Shown here one piece after another: positions 21,919 to 30,642 of a stretch of 64,000 nt of DNA. The translations under genes were made by a program, and so were the position numbers. The notes beneath the pieces were generated by a model. It saw only the letters and a list, made by a program, of their open reading frames with translations. It did no database searches and had not been told where the DNA came from. Location: the NCBI RefSeq assembly GCF_017312725.1, contig NZ_BOPO01000004.1, positions 1-64,000 of the forward strand. Direction: 5' to 3'. Each line of letters starts with the position of its first letter. Within the stretch, counting starts at the first letter, position 1. Source of the DNA: Actinocatenispora comari. Its GTDB lineage: Bacteria; Actinomycetota; Actinomycetes; Mycobacteriales; Micromonosporaceae.

Positions 21919-22866
21919 ATGCAACAGACCGCCATCACCGTCACCGGGCTGCGCAAACGGTACGGGTCGGTCGTCGCGCTGGACGGGATGTCGTTCCGCG
22001 CGCAACCGGGCCGGGTGACCGGCTTCCTCGGCCCGAACGGCGCCGGCAAGTCCACCACGATGCGGGTGATCCTCGGCCTGGACCACCCGAACGCGGGGGA
22101 GGCGACGGTCGGCGACCGGCCGTACCGGAGCCTGCCCGATCCGTTGCGGCGGCTCGGGGCGCTGCTGGACGCCGGCGCCGTGCACCCGGCCCGCAGCGGC
22201 CGCAACCACCTGCTCTGGCTGGCCCGCTGCGCCGGGCTGCCGGCCAGCCGGGTCGATGCGGTACTCGACCTGGTCGGGTTGCGGTCCGCGGCCCGGCGCC
22301 GCGCCGGCGGGTACTCGCTGGGCATGCGGCAGCGGCTCGGGATCGCGGCGGCGCTGCTGGGCGATCCACCGGCGCTGCTGCTCGACGAGCCGTTCAACGG
22401 GATGGACCCGGAGGGCATCGTCTGGCTGCGCGGCTTCCTGCGGTCGCTGGCCGGGCAGGGCCGCACGGTGCTGGTGTCCAGTCACCTGATGGGCGAGCTG
22501 GAGGGCACCGCGGAGCACGTGGTCGTGGTCGGCCGCGGCCGGGTCCTCGCCGACGCCCCGGTCGCCGAGCTGATCGCGGCCGAGTCCGGTGACCGGGTCG
22601 TGCTGCGCACGCCGGCCGTCGACCGGGCCACCGCCGCGCTGACCGGCGCCGGCGGCGCGGTCGCCGCGTTCGGGCCGGACGCGCTGGTCGTGACGGGGCT
22701 GGCCGCCGAGCGGGTCAGCGCGCTGCTCGCCGCCGCGGCGGTACCGGTGGGCCAGCTCGCTCCGCACCGCGCCACGCTGGAGGACGCGTACCTGCGGTTG
22801 ACCCGCGAGGCCACCCAGTACCGCGGCGCCGACGCGACCGCCCGACCCGGCGAGGTGCGGCGATGA
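21919..22866 (+). CDS. ABC transporter ATP-binding protein
   Basis: This 315-residue ATPase of the drug/antibiotic exporter (CcmA/BcrA-like) type has Walker A GPNGAGKST near residue 37, signature YSLGMRQR, Walker B LLLDEPFNGMDP and the switch-region His in SSHLM. Its C-terminal part resembles the extension found in self-resistance exporters. It powers the two membrane proteins encoded next. GGAGGGG precedes the ATG. It is divergent from a two-component system, an arrangement often linked to peptide-antibiotic or envelope-stress response. Confidence 0.94.
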   Translation: MQQTAITVTGLRKRYGSVVALDGMSFRAQPGRVTGFLGPNGAGKSTTMRVILGLDHPNAGEATVGDRPYRSLPDPLRRLGALLDAGAVHPARSGRNHLLWLARCAGLPASRVDAVLDLVGLRSAARRRAGGYSLGMRQRLGIAAALLGDPPALLLDEPFNGMDPEGIVWLRGFLRSLAGQGRTVLVSSHLMGELEGTAEHVVVVGRGRVLADAPVAELIAAESGDRVVLRTPAVDRATAALTGAGGAVAAFGPDALVVTGLAAERVSALLAAAAVPVGQLAPHRATLEDAYLRLTREATQYRGADATARPGEVRR

Positions 22867-24437
22867 GCGCGCGGACGGAGCCGGAACACCGTGCGGCGGA
22901 CCCCACGGGGCGGGACGACGCGGGAGGACCGGCGGCGAGGACGGATCGGGTGCGGCGGCCCGGTTTCGGGCGGCTGGTGTGGGCCGAGTGGACCAAGCTG
23001 CGCAGCGTGCCGGCGTGGCTGGTCGGGCTGGCCGTGGCGGCGCTGCTGACCGCGGCGATCGGGCTGCTGATCTGCGGCGCCTCGGTGTGCAGCCGGCAGG
23101 ACGCGCACGGCCGGGAGGTGGCCTGCACGGCCACGGTCGGGCCGGACGGCCGCAACGTCACCGACCGCTTCTACTTCGTGCACCGGCCGATGACCGGCGA
23201 CGGCAGCCTCACCGTACGGCTGACCGCGCTGGACGCGAGCCAGCCGTGGGCGAAGGCCGGGATCATGGTCAAGGACGGCATCCGGCCCGGCGCCGGCTAC
23301 GCCGCGGTGCTGGTCACGCCCGGCCACGGCGCCCGGCTGCAGGACGACTTCGCCCACGACGTCGCCGGCCCGGCCGGGACGGTGTCACCCGGACGGCCCC
23401 GGTGGCTGCGGCTGACCCGGGCCGGCGACCGGCTGACCGGCGCGGTGTCGCCCGACGGCCACCGCTGGACCACCGTCGGCACCGCCCGGCTGGCCGGACT
23501 GCCCCGGACCGCGCAGGTCGGGCTGTTCGCCGCGACGCCCCTCGATTTCGGGCGTACCGACTCGCTGACCCAGTCGACGGTGCATCCGGAGGCCACCGTG
23601 GCCACCGCCACGTTCGACCGGGTGCGGGCGACCGGCGGCGCGGCCGGCACGGCCTGGACCGGTACCCGGATCGGCGACACCGGGCCGCTGCCCTCGGCGG
23701 CCGGCGGGTACCACCGGGCCGGCGACACGCTGACCGTCCGCGGCTCGGGCGACATCGCGCCGGCGGTGAGCTCGATCGAGTCGATCACCCCGGTCGAGCG
23801 CACCCTGCTCGGCAGCTTCGCCGGGCTGGTCGCGATCGCCGTGGTGGCGATCTCGTCGATCGGCACCGAGTACCGGCGCGGGACGATCCGGCTGACCCTG
23901 CTCGCCAGCCCGCGGCGCGGCCGGGTACTCGCCGCCAAGGCGCTGGTGGTCGGCGGTGCCGTGTTCCTGGTCGGCCTGGCCACCGCCGCGGTGGCCGTCG
24001 CCCTCGGTACCACACTGTTGCGCGCCAACGGGAACGTGCTCGCCGCGGTACCCCCCGGTACCGTGCTGCGGGTCGTGGTGGGCACCGCGGCACTGCTCGC
24101 GGTCGCCGCGGTGCTGGCGCTCGCGGTCGGCGCGATCGTGCGGCACGCGGTCGGCGCGATCGTCGCCGTGCTGGCCGGCCTGATCCTGCCGTACCTGCTC
24201 GCCGCGGTGCTGCCGGTGCTGCCGGCGCCGGCGGCCGAGTGGCTGTTGCGGGTCAGCCCGGCGGCCGGCTTCGCGGTGCAGCAGACGATGCTGGCCTACC
24301 CGCAGGTGGACGCCGCCTACACCCCGCTCGACGGCTACTACCCACTCGCGCCCTGGCAGGGGTTCGCGGTGCTGTGCGGCTGGGCGCTGGTTGCGCTCGC
24401 GGTGGCGACGTTGCTGCTGCGCCGGCGGGACGCATGA
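22863..24437 (+). CDS. ABC-2 type permease with large extracytoplasmic domain
   Basis: This 524-residue membrane protein begins with a Pro/Arg/Asp-rich cytoplasmic stretch, then one membrane segment near 55-75. About 230 residues of soluble sequence follow (for example LTALDASQPWAKAGIMVK, PRWLRLTRAGDRLTG, SPDGHRWTTVGTARL), which looks like a concanavalin/DUF1349-type beta-sandwich. Five further membrane segments complete an ABC-2 permease, including the GTEYRRGTIRLTLLASPRR loop that typically contacts the ATPase. The first permease half is therefore interrupted by an outside sensing or binding module. ATG and the preceding TGA overlap. Confidence 0.88.
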   Translation: MSARTEPEHRAADPTGRDDAGGPAARTDRVRRPGFGRLVWAEWTKLRSVPAWLVGLAVAALLTAAIGLLICGASVCSRQDAHGREVACTATVGPDGRNVTDRFYFVHRPMTGDGSLTVRLTALDASQPWAKAGIMVKDGIRPGAGYAAVLVTPGHGARLQDDFAHDVAGPAGTVSPGRPRWLRLTRAGDRLTGAVSPDGHRWTTVGTARLAGLPRTAQVGLFAATPLDFGRTDSLTQSTVHPEATVATATFDRVRATGGAAGTAWTGTRIGDTGPLPSAAGGYHRAGDTLTVRGSGDIAPAVSSIESITPVERTLLGSFAGLVAIAVVAISSIGTEYRRGTIRLTLLASPRRGRVLAAKALVVGGAVFLVGLATAAVAVALGTTLLRANGNVLAAVPPGTVLRVVVGTAALLAVAAVLALAVGAIVRHAVGAIVAVLAGLILPYLLAAVLPVLPAPAAEWLLRVSPAAGFAVQQTMLAYPQVDAAYTPLDGYYPLAPWQGFAVLCGWALVALAVATLLLRRRDA

Positions 24438-25186
24438 ACGGGTGGCGACTGCTGCGGGCGGAGTGGACCAAGGCGCGCACCGTGGCGAGCACCGGCTGGC
24501 TGGTGGCGGGGACCGTACTGACCACGGTCGCGCTCGGTGGCGCGGTCGCCGGCGCCACGCACTGCCCGTCCGGTGGCTGCGGCGGCGATCCGGTGCGGAC
24601 CAGCCTGACCGGGGTGCAGCTGGGCCAGATCGCGGTCGTGGTGCTGGCGGTGCTGCTGGTCGGCACCGAGTACGGCACCGGCACCATCCAGGTCACGCTG
24701 GCCGCGGCGCCCCGGCGCGGCGCGGTACTGGCGGCCAAGGCCGCCGTGCTCGGCGCGCTGGTCGCGGCGGCCGGAGCGGTCGCGGTCGTCGCCTCGCTGC
24801 TGCTCGGCCGGGTCCTGCTGCCCGGCAGCACGCTGCCGGGCGGGGCCACGCTGCTGCGGGCGGCCGGCGGTTCGGTGCTCTACCTGGTACTCGTCGGGCT
24901 GCTCGCCCTGGGCATCGCCGTCGCGGTGCGGCACTCGGCGGCGGCGATCGGCGTCGTACTGGGTGTGCTGTACCTGCTCCCGGTGGTCGCCGGCGCCGTC
25001 GGCGACCCGCACTGGCAGCGGCACCTGGTGCAGGTCGCGCCGATGAGCGCCGGGCTCGCCGTGCAGGTCACCGTCGGCGCCGCCGACCTGCCCATCGGCC
25101 CGTGGTCGGGCCTGGCCGTACTGGCCGGCTGGGCCGCGGCGGCGCTGCTGGCCGGCGCCCTGCTGTTCCGCCTGCGCGACGCCTGA
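24434..25186 (+). CDS. ABC-2 type permease
   Basis: This 250-residue membrane protein opens MNGWRLLRAEWTKARTV and has six predicted membrane segments and the GTEYGTGTIQVTLAAAPRR coupling loop, closely matching the end of the permease encoded upstream. The two probably form the transmembrane heterodimer driven by the ATPase. The upstream stop overlaps its ATG. A strong hairpin follows 14 bases after its stop. The substrate is unknown; a peptide or lipid at the membrane is likely for this family. Confidence 0.92.
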   Translation: MNGWRLLRAEWTKARTVASTGWLVAGTVLTTVALGGAVAGATHCPSGGCGGDPVRTSLTGVQLGQIAVVVLAVLLVGTEYGTGTIQVTLAAAPRRGAVLAAKAAVLGALVAAAGAVAVVASLLLGRVLLPGSTLPGGATLLRAAGGSVLYLVLVGLLALGIAVAVRHSAAAIGVVLGVLYLLPVVAGAVGDPHWQRHLVQVAPMSAGLAVQVTVGAADLPIGPWSGLAVLAGWAAAALLAGALLFRLRDA

Positions 25187-25199
25187 CGCCGGCACCGCC

Positions 25200-25253
25200 G
25201 GCCAGGGGATCGGTACCCGGCTTCCAGCCGGCGCGCGTACCGGTCCCCTGGCC
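25200..25253. terminator. Long hairpin between convergent operons
   Basis: GGCCAGGGGATCGGTAC (25200-25216) pairs with GTACCGGTCCCCTGGCC (25237-25253) with one mismatch, and an inner CCGGC/GCCGG stem lies in the loop. It sits between the ABC operon and the convergent SDR gene, so it can end transcription from both sides. Confidence 0.85.
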
Positions 25254-25258
25254 GACGC

Positions 25259-26125
25259 TCAGGGCCGGACGGTGTTGCGGTACGGGGGCATGAAGCGCAG
25301 CCGCGGGAGCTGGTCGGCGAGGACGCCGCCGTCCACGACCAGGTGGGTGCCGGTGATGTAGCGGCCGGCGTCGGAGGCGAGCAGCAGCACCGCGCCGACG
25401 CAGTCCTCGGGCGAGCCCGGTCCGCCGGCCAGCGGGATCCGGTCCCGCCAGGCGTCGTCGAACGCGGGCCGGTCCAGCGGGAAGTCGTCCGCGATGGGGG
25501 TGGCGAGCATGCCCGGCGCGATGGTGTTGGCGGTGATCGAGTGCGGGCCGAGTTCGGCCGCGAGCGACTGGGTGAGCAGCTCGACCGCGCCCTTGGAGGC
25601 GTTGTAGTGGGCCAGTCCGGCCTCGGCCATCAGCCCGTTCTTGGACGACACGGTGATGATCCGGCCGGCTATCCCGGCCGCGATCATCTGCTCGGCGATC
25701 CGCTGGGACAGGAAGAACACCGCGTCCAGGTTGATCCGCATCAGCTCGCGCCAACCCGCCACGGTGATCTGGTTGAAGTGCTCCAGCCGGGCGGTACCGG
25801 CGTTGTTGACGAGGATGTCGACCGGCCCGGCCGCACCCCAGATCCTGTCGGCGAGCCCGGCCAGGCCCTCGGTGTCGGCCAGGTCGAAGCCGACCGGGCG
25901 ACAGCTGCCGCCCGCCGCCTCGATCCGGTCCGTCAGCGTAGTGAGGCCGGGCGCGCCGGGCCGGTCCACCGCGACGATCGCCGCGCCGGCCTCGGCGAGG
26001 CCGAGCGCCAGCGTCGCGCCGAGCCCCTGCGCCGCACCGGTCACCACGGCCCGGCGACCGGTCAGGTCGAACCGGCCCGCCTCAGGCCGGCCGGAACGGT
26101 CGGGCGGTTCGCGCCGGTCGGTCAC
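25259..26125 (-). CDS. SDR-family oxidoreductase
   Basis: This 288-residue protein is a classical short-chain dehydrogenase: cofactor motif TGAAQGLGATLALG, NNAG, catalytic Ser in ITVSSKNG, YNASK (Tyr and Lys), and the end motif VVDGGVL. An acidic residue after the second strand (VAVDRPG) suggests NAD preference. It is the last gene of a four-gene overlapping operon with a dehydratase-like enolase and an amidohydrolase, so it probably oxidises a hydroxy-acid or sugar-acid intermediate. The GTG overlaps the amidohydrolase stop. Confidence 0.92.
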   Translation of the reverse strand: MTDRREPPDRSGRPEAGRFDLTGRRAVVTGAAQGLGATLALGLAEAGAAIVAVDRPGAPGLTTLTDRIEAAGGSCRPVGFDLADTEGLAGLADRIWGAAGPVDILVNNAGTARLEHFNQITVAGWRELMRINLDAVFFLSQRIAEQMIAAGIAGRIITVSSKNGLMAEAGLAHYNASKGAVELLTQSLAAELGPHSITANTIAPGMLATPIADDFPLDRPAFDDAWRDRIPLAGGPGSPEDCVGAVLLLASDAGRYITGTHLVVDGGVLADQLPRLRFMPPYRNTVRP

Positions 26126-26964
26126 GACAGCCCCAGCAGGTCCAGCGACGGCCGGTGGATCAGCTTCTCGATCTCGTCCGCGGCAAGCGGCGGCAGACCG
26201 GGAATGCCGGGTACCGCACCGATCGCGCGCAGCCCGTCGATCGAGTCGTTCACCGTGGTGAACGGGTGGTCGCTGCCGAACAGCAGCTTGCTCCAGACCC
26301 CGTAGTCCTGCGCCAGCCGCAGCGAGTGCCACAGCTGGAACGGTCGGTAGTGCAGCGCGGAGACGTCCGCGTACACGTGCCGGTGCTTGCGGATCATCGC
26401 GATGCACTCTCCCTCGTACGGGTGGCCCAGGTGCGCCAGCACCATCCGCAGCTCCGGGTGCCGGATCGCCACCTCGTCCAGGTGCACCGGCAGCGCGTAC
26501 TTCAGCGGCGCGGCCGACACGAACGTGGTACCGGTGTGCACCAGCAGCGGCAGCCCGTGGCGCTCGGCGTAGGAGTACAGGTCGTCGTAGGCGGGATCGG
26601 CCGGGTCGAACCCGGCGTACATCGGCATCAGCTTGACGCCGCGCAGCCCGAGTTCCTGGTGTCCGCGGCGCAGCTCGTCCTGCCAGCCGGGCTGGGTCGG
26701 ATCGACGGCCAGGTAACCGATCAGCGCCTCCCGGTGGGCCGCCACGTAGCGGGCGACGTCCGCGTCGTCGACCCACAGCCCGCTGCGCCGCGCCTTGCCG
26801 CCGACCACGATGGTGCGGGTACCGGGCGGGCAGCTCGCCGCGTACTGCTCCCACCGGACGGTCAGGTCGACCTCGCCGCCGCGCGCCCGGGCCGCCTCGG
26901 ACCGGAACGGGTCGCCGACGTGGTCGGCGCAGCCGAACAGGTGGGCGTGCACGTCGACGATCAC
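26122..26964 (-). CDS. Amidohydrolase family protein (amidohydrolase_2-like TIM barrel)
   Basis: This 280-residue protein begins VIVDVHAHLFG, the HxH metal site of the family. LLVHTG and LAHLGHPYEGE follow with further His ligands, and FGSDHPF holds the conserved Asp. Related enzymes are lactonases and decarboxylases that act on aromatic or sugar-acid compounds. In this operon a lactonase role on the product of the dehydrogenase or enolase is plausible but unproven. The GTG start at 26964 overlaps the upstream TGA, and its own TGA overlaps the SDR start. Confidence 0.9.
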   Translation of the reverse strand: MIVDVHAHLFGCADHVGDPFRSEAARARGGEVDLTVRWEQYAASCPPGTRTIVVGGKARRSGLWVDDADVARYVAAHREALIGYLAVDPTQPGWQDELRRGHQELGLRGVKLMPMYAGFDPADPAYDDLYSYAERHGLPLLVHTGTTFVSAAPLKYALPVHLDEVAIRHPELRMVLAHLGHPYEGECIAMIRKHRHVYADVSALHYRPFQLWHSLRLAQDYGVWSKLLFGSDHPFTTVNDSIDGLRAIGAVPGIPGLPPLAADEIEKLIHRPSLDLLGLS

Positions 26965-28148
26965 GTCCGCTCCCGCCGTTCCCAGCCGGGCGCGAACATG
27001 TTCCAGAACCCCTGCGTCGGCGGGTGTTCGGCGAACACCTCGTCGACCAGCTCGACACCGAGGCCGGGCCGCTCCGGCAGCCCGACCCGTCCGTCCACGA
27101 TGGGCAGCGTGCCGGTGATCGCGTCGAAGACGAAGTCCTCCAGCAGCGAGTCGAACGTCTCCAGGATCTTCAGGTTCGGCACGCCGAGCGCGGCGTGCAC
27201 CGACGCGGTGGTACACAGTGGAGAGTTGGAGTTGTGCGGGGCGACCAGCATCGCGTGCAGGTCGGCCAGCGCCGCGAGCTTGCGCAGCTCGGTGAAACCG
27301 CCGGCCATCGACAGGTCCGGCTGGATGATGTCCACCGCGTTGGTCGCGAACAGCTGCTTGTACTCGTACCGGTTGTGGAAGTGCTCGCCGCCGGAGATCG
27401 GCATGCTCGCGCGCGCCCGCAGCTCCGGGTAGCGCTCGATGTGCGTCCACGGCAACGGTTCCTCGAACCAGCCGAGGTCGAACGGCGCCAGCTCGGCCAC
27501 CAGCCGCGCCGCGGTCGGCATCGCGAACCGGGCGTGCCCCTCGACGAACAGCTCGACGTCCGGGCCGACCGCCTCGCGCACCGCGGCGACGATGTCGACC
27601 GACCGCCGCAGCTCGGTGCGGGACAGCTCGCCCAGCCCGGCGCCGAACGGGTCGAACTTGAGCGCCGAGTATCCCTTCGCCACCGTCTCCGTCGCCTTCG
27701 CGGCGAACGCCGCCGGCTCCCGATCGCCGGTGTACCAGCCGTTCGCGTACACCGGGACCGACGAGCGGCAGGCGCCCCCGGTCAGCCGGTACACCGGGAC
27801 GCCGAGCGCCTTGCCCATGATGTCGTGCAGCGCCTGGTCCACGCCGCTCAGCACGACGCCGCCGATGTCCCCGCCGCGCAGGAAGTCGCCCTGGTAGAGG
27901 CGCAGCCAGATCTCCTCCACGTCGAACGGGTCGGCGCCGATCAGGTGCCGCTGCGCCATCGCCTCGGCAAGCTGGCAGGTCTCCCGCCCCCGGTACGGGT
28001 GGGTGATCTCGCCGACGCCGTGCAACCCGGCGTCGGTGTGGATCCGGACGTAGCCGAAGTCGCGCCAGGCGGTGCCGAGCATCAGCGTCTCGACCCGGCT
28101 GATCCGGCCGGCGGCGGTGGTCGGCCGGGTGGTGTCAACGGTGAGCAT
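26961..28148 (-). CDS. Enolase-superfamily enzyme (mandelate racemase/muconate-lactonising type)
   Basis: This 395-residue protein has a capping domain followed by a barrel. GYSALKFDPFG carries the general-base Lys region. VEGHAR, WFEEPLPW and GGEHFH hold the acidic metal ligands. QPDLSMAGG and LVAPHNSNS complete the site. The LKFDPFG pattern is seen in acid-sugar dehydratases, so dehydration of a sugar acid is the leading idea, with racemase or cycloisomerase as alternatives. The start at 28148 follows GGCGGAG and overlaps the upstream gene by 14 bases. Confidence 0.9.
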   Translation of the reverse strand: MLTVDTTRPTTAAGRISRVETLMLGTAWRDFGYVRIHTDAGLHGVGEITHPYRGRETCQLAEAMAQRHLIGADPFDVEEIWLRLYQGDFLRGGDIGGVVLSGVDQALHDIMGKALGVPVYRLTGGACRSSVPVYANGWYTGDREPAAFAAKATETVAKGYSALKFDPFGAGLGELSRTELRRSVDIVAAVREAVGPDVELFVEGHARFAMPTAARLVAELAPFDLGWFEEPLPWTHIERYPELRARASMPISGGEHFHNRYEYKQLFATNAVDIIQPDLSMAGGFTELRKLAALADLHAMLVAPHNSNSPLCTTASVHAALGVPNLKILETFDSLLEDFVFDAITGTLPIVDGRVGLPERPGLGVELVDEVFAEHPPTQGFWNMFAPGWERRERT

Positions 28149-29502
28149 CGGCTCCGCCCATGGTGGAGGTACCGGCGAGCTGGTCCACGCCGCCGTCGGC
28201 CAGGGTGTCGCGCACCGCGGCGCGGGTGGCCTCGACGAGCCGGTCGGCGTCCGCGGCGGTGTGCGCGTACGAGACGTGGCTGCGCTTGAGGTTGAGCGGC
28301 AGCTCGAAGACGCCGTGCTCGGCGAGCCGCCGCCGGTAGCCGATGAACATACCGACATCGTTGCGCAGCAGGTCGGTGTAGGTGCGCGGAACCGGCCCGG
28401 ACATCAGGTAGCTGACGAACACCGACCCGTACCCGGTGACCACCGCCGGCACGTCCAGCTCGGCGAACACCTCCGCCAGGCCGGCGCGGATCTTCTCGCC
28501 GAGCGCGAAAACGTGCTCGTGCACCGGTTCGGTACGCAGCTTGCGCAGGGTGGCGAGCGCCGCCGCGACCACCGCCGGGTGCCCGTTGTAGGTACCGGCG
28601 AAGAACGCCGGCGCGCCGGGCGTGGTGCTGAACAGCCGCATCAGGTCGGCGCGGCCGCCGAGCGCGCCCACCGGGTACCCGTTGGCGATGGCCTTGCCGA
28701 GCGTGGTCAGGTCCGGGGTGATGCCGGACAGCTGCTGCCAGCCGCCGAGCGCGTGCCGGAACCCGGTGATCACCTCGTCGAACACCAGCACCGAGCCGTG
28801 CCGGGTGGTCTCGTCCCGCAGCGCCTGCAGGAACTGCTGGTCGGGCAGCAGGCAGCCGACGTTGTGCGGGACCGGTTCCACGATCACCGCGGCGATGTCG
28901 GCGCCGTGCTCGGCGAACGCGGCGCGGACCGCTGCGACGTCGTTGAACGGCAGCACCAGCGTGGCGTCCAGCACCTCGGGCAGGATGCCGGTGGAGATCG
29001 GGTCGTGCGCGCCGACCCGGTCCGGCGCGGAGATCACGTTCAGGCTGACCGAGTCGTGCCAGCCGTGGTAGCAGCCCTGGAACTTCACCACCAGCCGGCG
29101 GCCGGTCGCCGCCCGCGCCACCCGCAGCGCGTGGAACGTCGCCTCGCTGCCGGTCGAGGTCAGCAGCACCTGTTCCAGGCTGGGTACCAGCTCGCAGAGC
29201 TGCTCGGCCAGCTCGACCTCACCGGGGGTCACCCCGACGCCGCACAGGTCGGCGGTACGGCCGGCCTCGGCGACCGCGGCGCTCACGTCCGGGTCGTTGT
29301 GGCCGAGCAGCGGCGGGCCGAACGCCGCGTGGTAGTCCACGTACTCGCGGCCGGTGGCGTCGGTGAACCGGGCACCGCTCGCCGCGGTGATCACCAGGTC
29401 GGCCAGGCCGGGGATGCTGCGCTGGCCGGAGTTCACCCCGCCCGGGATGACGCGCCGGGCGCGCTCGGCCAGCCCGGCGCCGCGGGCGTCTGCCGCCGTC
29501 AC
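28135..29502 (-). CDS. Class-III PLP enzyme, glutamate-1-semialdehyde aminomutase-like
   Basis: This 455-residue enzyme contains PGGVNSGQRS near the start, TSTGSEATFHALRVARA for cofactor phosphate binding, VIVEPVPHN, VFDEVITGFR with the pyridoxal Asp, and TLGKAIANGYPVGA with the Schiff-base Lys. These features match glutamate-1-semialdehyde 2,1-aminomutase and related aminotransferases. Because it heads a catabolic operon rather than lying among haem genes, I infer an aminotransferase or aminomutase acting on a catabolic substrate, not the housekeeping HemL. The GTG at 29502 is preceded by AGGGCACAGC. An ATG farther upstream in frame would add residues unlike the family. Confidence 0.88.
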   Translation of the reverse strand: MTAADARGAGLAERARRVIPGGVNSGQRSIPGLADLVITAASGARFTDATGREYVDYHAAFGPPLLGHNDPDVSAAVAEAGRTADLCGVGVTPGEVELAEQLCELVPSLEQVLLTSTGSEATFHALRVARAATGRRLVVKFQGCYHGWHDSVSLNVISAPDRVGAHDPISTGILPEVLDATLVLPFNDVAAVRAAFAEHGADIAAVIVEPVPHNVGCLLPDQQFLQALRDETTRHGSVLVFDEVITGFRHALGGWQQLSGITPDLTTLGKAIANGYPVGALGGRADLMRLFSTTPGAPAFFAGTYNGHPAVVAAALATLRKLRTEPVHEHVFALGEKIRAGLAEVFAELDVPAVVTGYGSVFVSYLMSGPVPRTYTDLLRNDVGMFIGYRRRLAEHGVFELPLNLKRSHVSYAHTAADADRLVEATRAAVRDTLADGGVDQLAGTSTMGGADAHR

Positions 29503-29597
29503 GCTGTGCCCTGCAATTCGGTGCTCCTCGTCCTCGCCGCGGCGCGGCCCAGCCCGACCGCGCTCGCGTGATCCTGCTCCGTTGCTCTCGCCACACA

Positions 29598-29616
29598 CTG
29601 TTCGGCATTGCCGAAC
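29598..29616. promoter_or_regulatory. IclR operator candidate, site 1
   Basis: CTGTTCGGCATTGCCGAAC contains the perfect palindrome GTTCGGCA-T-TGCCGAAC. It lies about 100 bases upstream of the aminomutase start, in the region divergent from the IclR gene. Site 2 shares 16 of these 19 bases. The repeated palindrome strongly suggests the binding site of the adjacent IclR regulator. Confidence 0.75.
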
Positions 29617-29692
29617 GCTGTGCGGCAAACCTAGAGCTGGCCTGACCAGCGAGTCAAGGGTTCGGTTGGGGATTGGCCAGAAAATCCGTATG

Positions 29693-29711
29693 CTGTTCGG
29701 CTATGGCGAAC
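29693..29711. promoter_or_regulatory. IclR operator candidate, site 2, overlapping the iclR-type start codon
   Basis: CTGTTCGGCTATGGCGAAC matches site 1 at 16 of 19 positions and, with two more bases, has the arms CTGTTCG/CGAACAG. The ATG of the regulator (29703) is inside it, so bound protein would block its own transcription or translation initiation. Autoregulation is inferred. Confidence 0.72.
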
Positions 29712-30518
29712 AGAGGGCGTCCGGCCGGCGAGGACTCGCGGTACTGGGTGAGCAGCGTGGCGCGGGCCGCCGAGGTGCTGGAGACGCTCGCCACTGCCCA
29801 GCCCGGCCACGGCATGAGCGTCACCGAGGTCGCCGCCGCCTGCCGGCTGTCCAAGAGCGCCGCCTTCAGCACCCTGTACACGCTGTGCCAGGTCGGTCTG
29901 GTCGCCGACGACGGCGACGGGATGAGCCGCCGGTACCGGCTCGGCATGGGCCTGGCCCGGCTCGGCTGGCGGGCCCAGTCCCAGGTGTCGCTGCGCGACG
30001 TGGCCCGGCCGGTACTCACCGGGTTGACCCAGGCCACCGGGCTGAGCTCCCGGCTCGCGGTCGGCGAGAGCGACCACGCGGTCGTCGTCGACCAGGTCAC
30101 CAACGGCCAGCGCATCCAGTTCGACCTGCGGATGGGGGTGCGGGAGCTGCCGCACTGCACCGGGTTGGGCAAGGCGCTGCTGGCGGAGATGACCGACGCT
30201 CAGGTCACCGAGCTGATCGCGCGCGTCGGCATGCCCCGGCGTACCGGCAAGACCATCGTCGAGCTGGACCGGCTGCTGGCGCACCTCGCGGACGTGCGGC
30301 AACTCGGCTACGCGGTGGACGACGAGGAGGACGCCGAGGGCATCTTCTGCATCGGCGGCGCGGTGCACGACCACGAGGGCCGCTGCGTCGGCGCCGTCAG
30401 CGTCACCGGAATGAAGCTGGACATCCCGGCGTGGCGGCTGCAGGAGTTCGGCCACGCCGTCCGGGACGCGGCCCGCCGCATCTCCGCCGACCTCGGCCAC
30501 CGCGACGACGCGGGCTGA
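29703..30518 (+). CDS. IclR-family transcriptional regulator
   Basis: This 271-residue regulator has an N-terminal winged helix (SVARAAEVLETLA, SVTEVAAACRLSKSAAFSTL, YRLGMGLARLG). A GAF-like effector domain follows, with LPHCTGLGKALLAEM and a C-terminal IGGAVHDHEGRCVGAVSVTG. It is divergent from the four-gene catabolic operon and almost certainly controls it in response to a pathway substrate or intermediate. A start ten codons upstream exists, but the ATG at 29703 begins at the usual family position. Confidence 0.92.
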   Translation: MANRGRPAGEDSRYWVSSVARAAEVLETLATAQPGHGMSVTEVAAACRLSKSAAFSTLYTLCQVGLVADDGDGMSRRYRLGMGLARLGWRAQSQVSLRDVARPVLTGLTQATGLSSRLAVGESDHAVVVDQVTNGQRIQFDLRMGVRELPHCTGLGKALLAEMTDAQVTELIARVGMPRRTGKTIVELDRLLAHLADVRQLGYAVDDEEDAEGIFCIGGAVHDHEGRCVGAVSVTGMKLDIPAWRLQEFGHAVRDAARRISADLGHRDDAG

Positions 30519-30642
30519 CCGCGACGCCCGCCGAGCGGCCGGCGTCGACCGGTCACCGGTCCCGGCCGCCGGCTGACCGCAGCGCCGAGCGCGTCGGCGA
30601 CCGGCCCCGTCGCCGGCCGGCACTCGCCGGCACAGCCGGTGG

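Noticed and set aside
26126-27058. In-frame upstream extension of the SDR through the amidohydrolase region
   Set aside because: It overlaps the amidohydrolase gene, is Arg/Gly-rich and has no Rossmann features until the GTG at 26125.
28135-29502. Housekeeping glutamate-1-semialdehyde aminomutase for haem (HemL)
   Set aside because: The fold matches, but it heads an IclR-linked catabolic operon and no haem genes are near, so the hemL symbol was not assigned.
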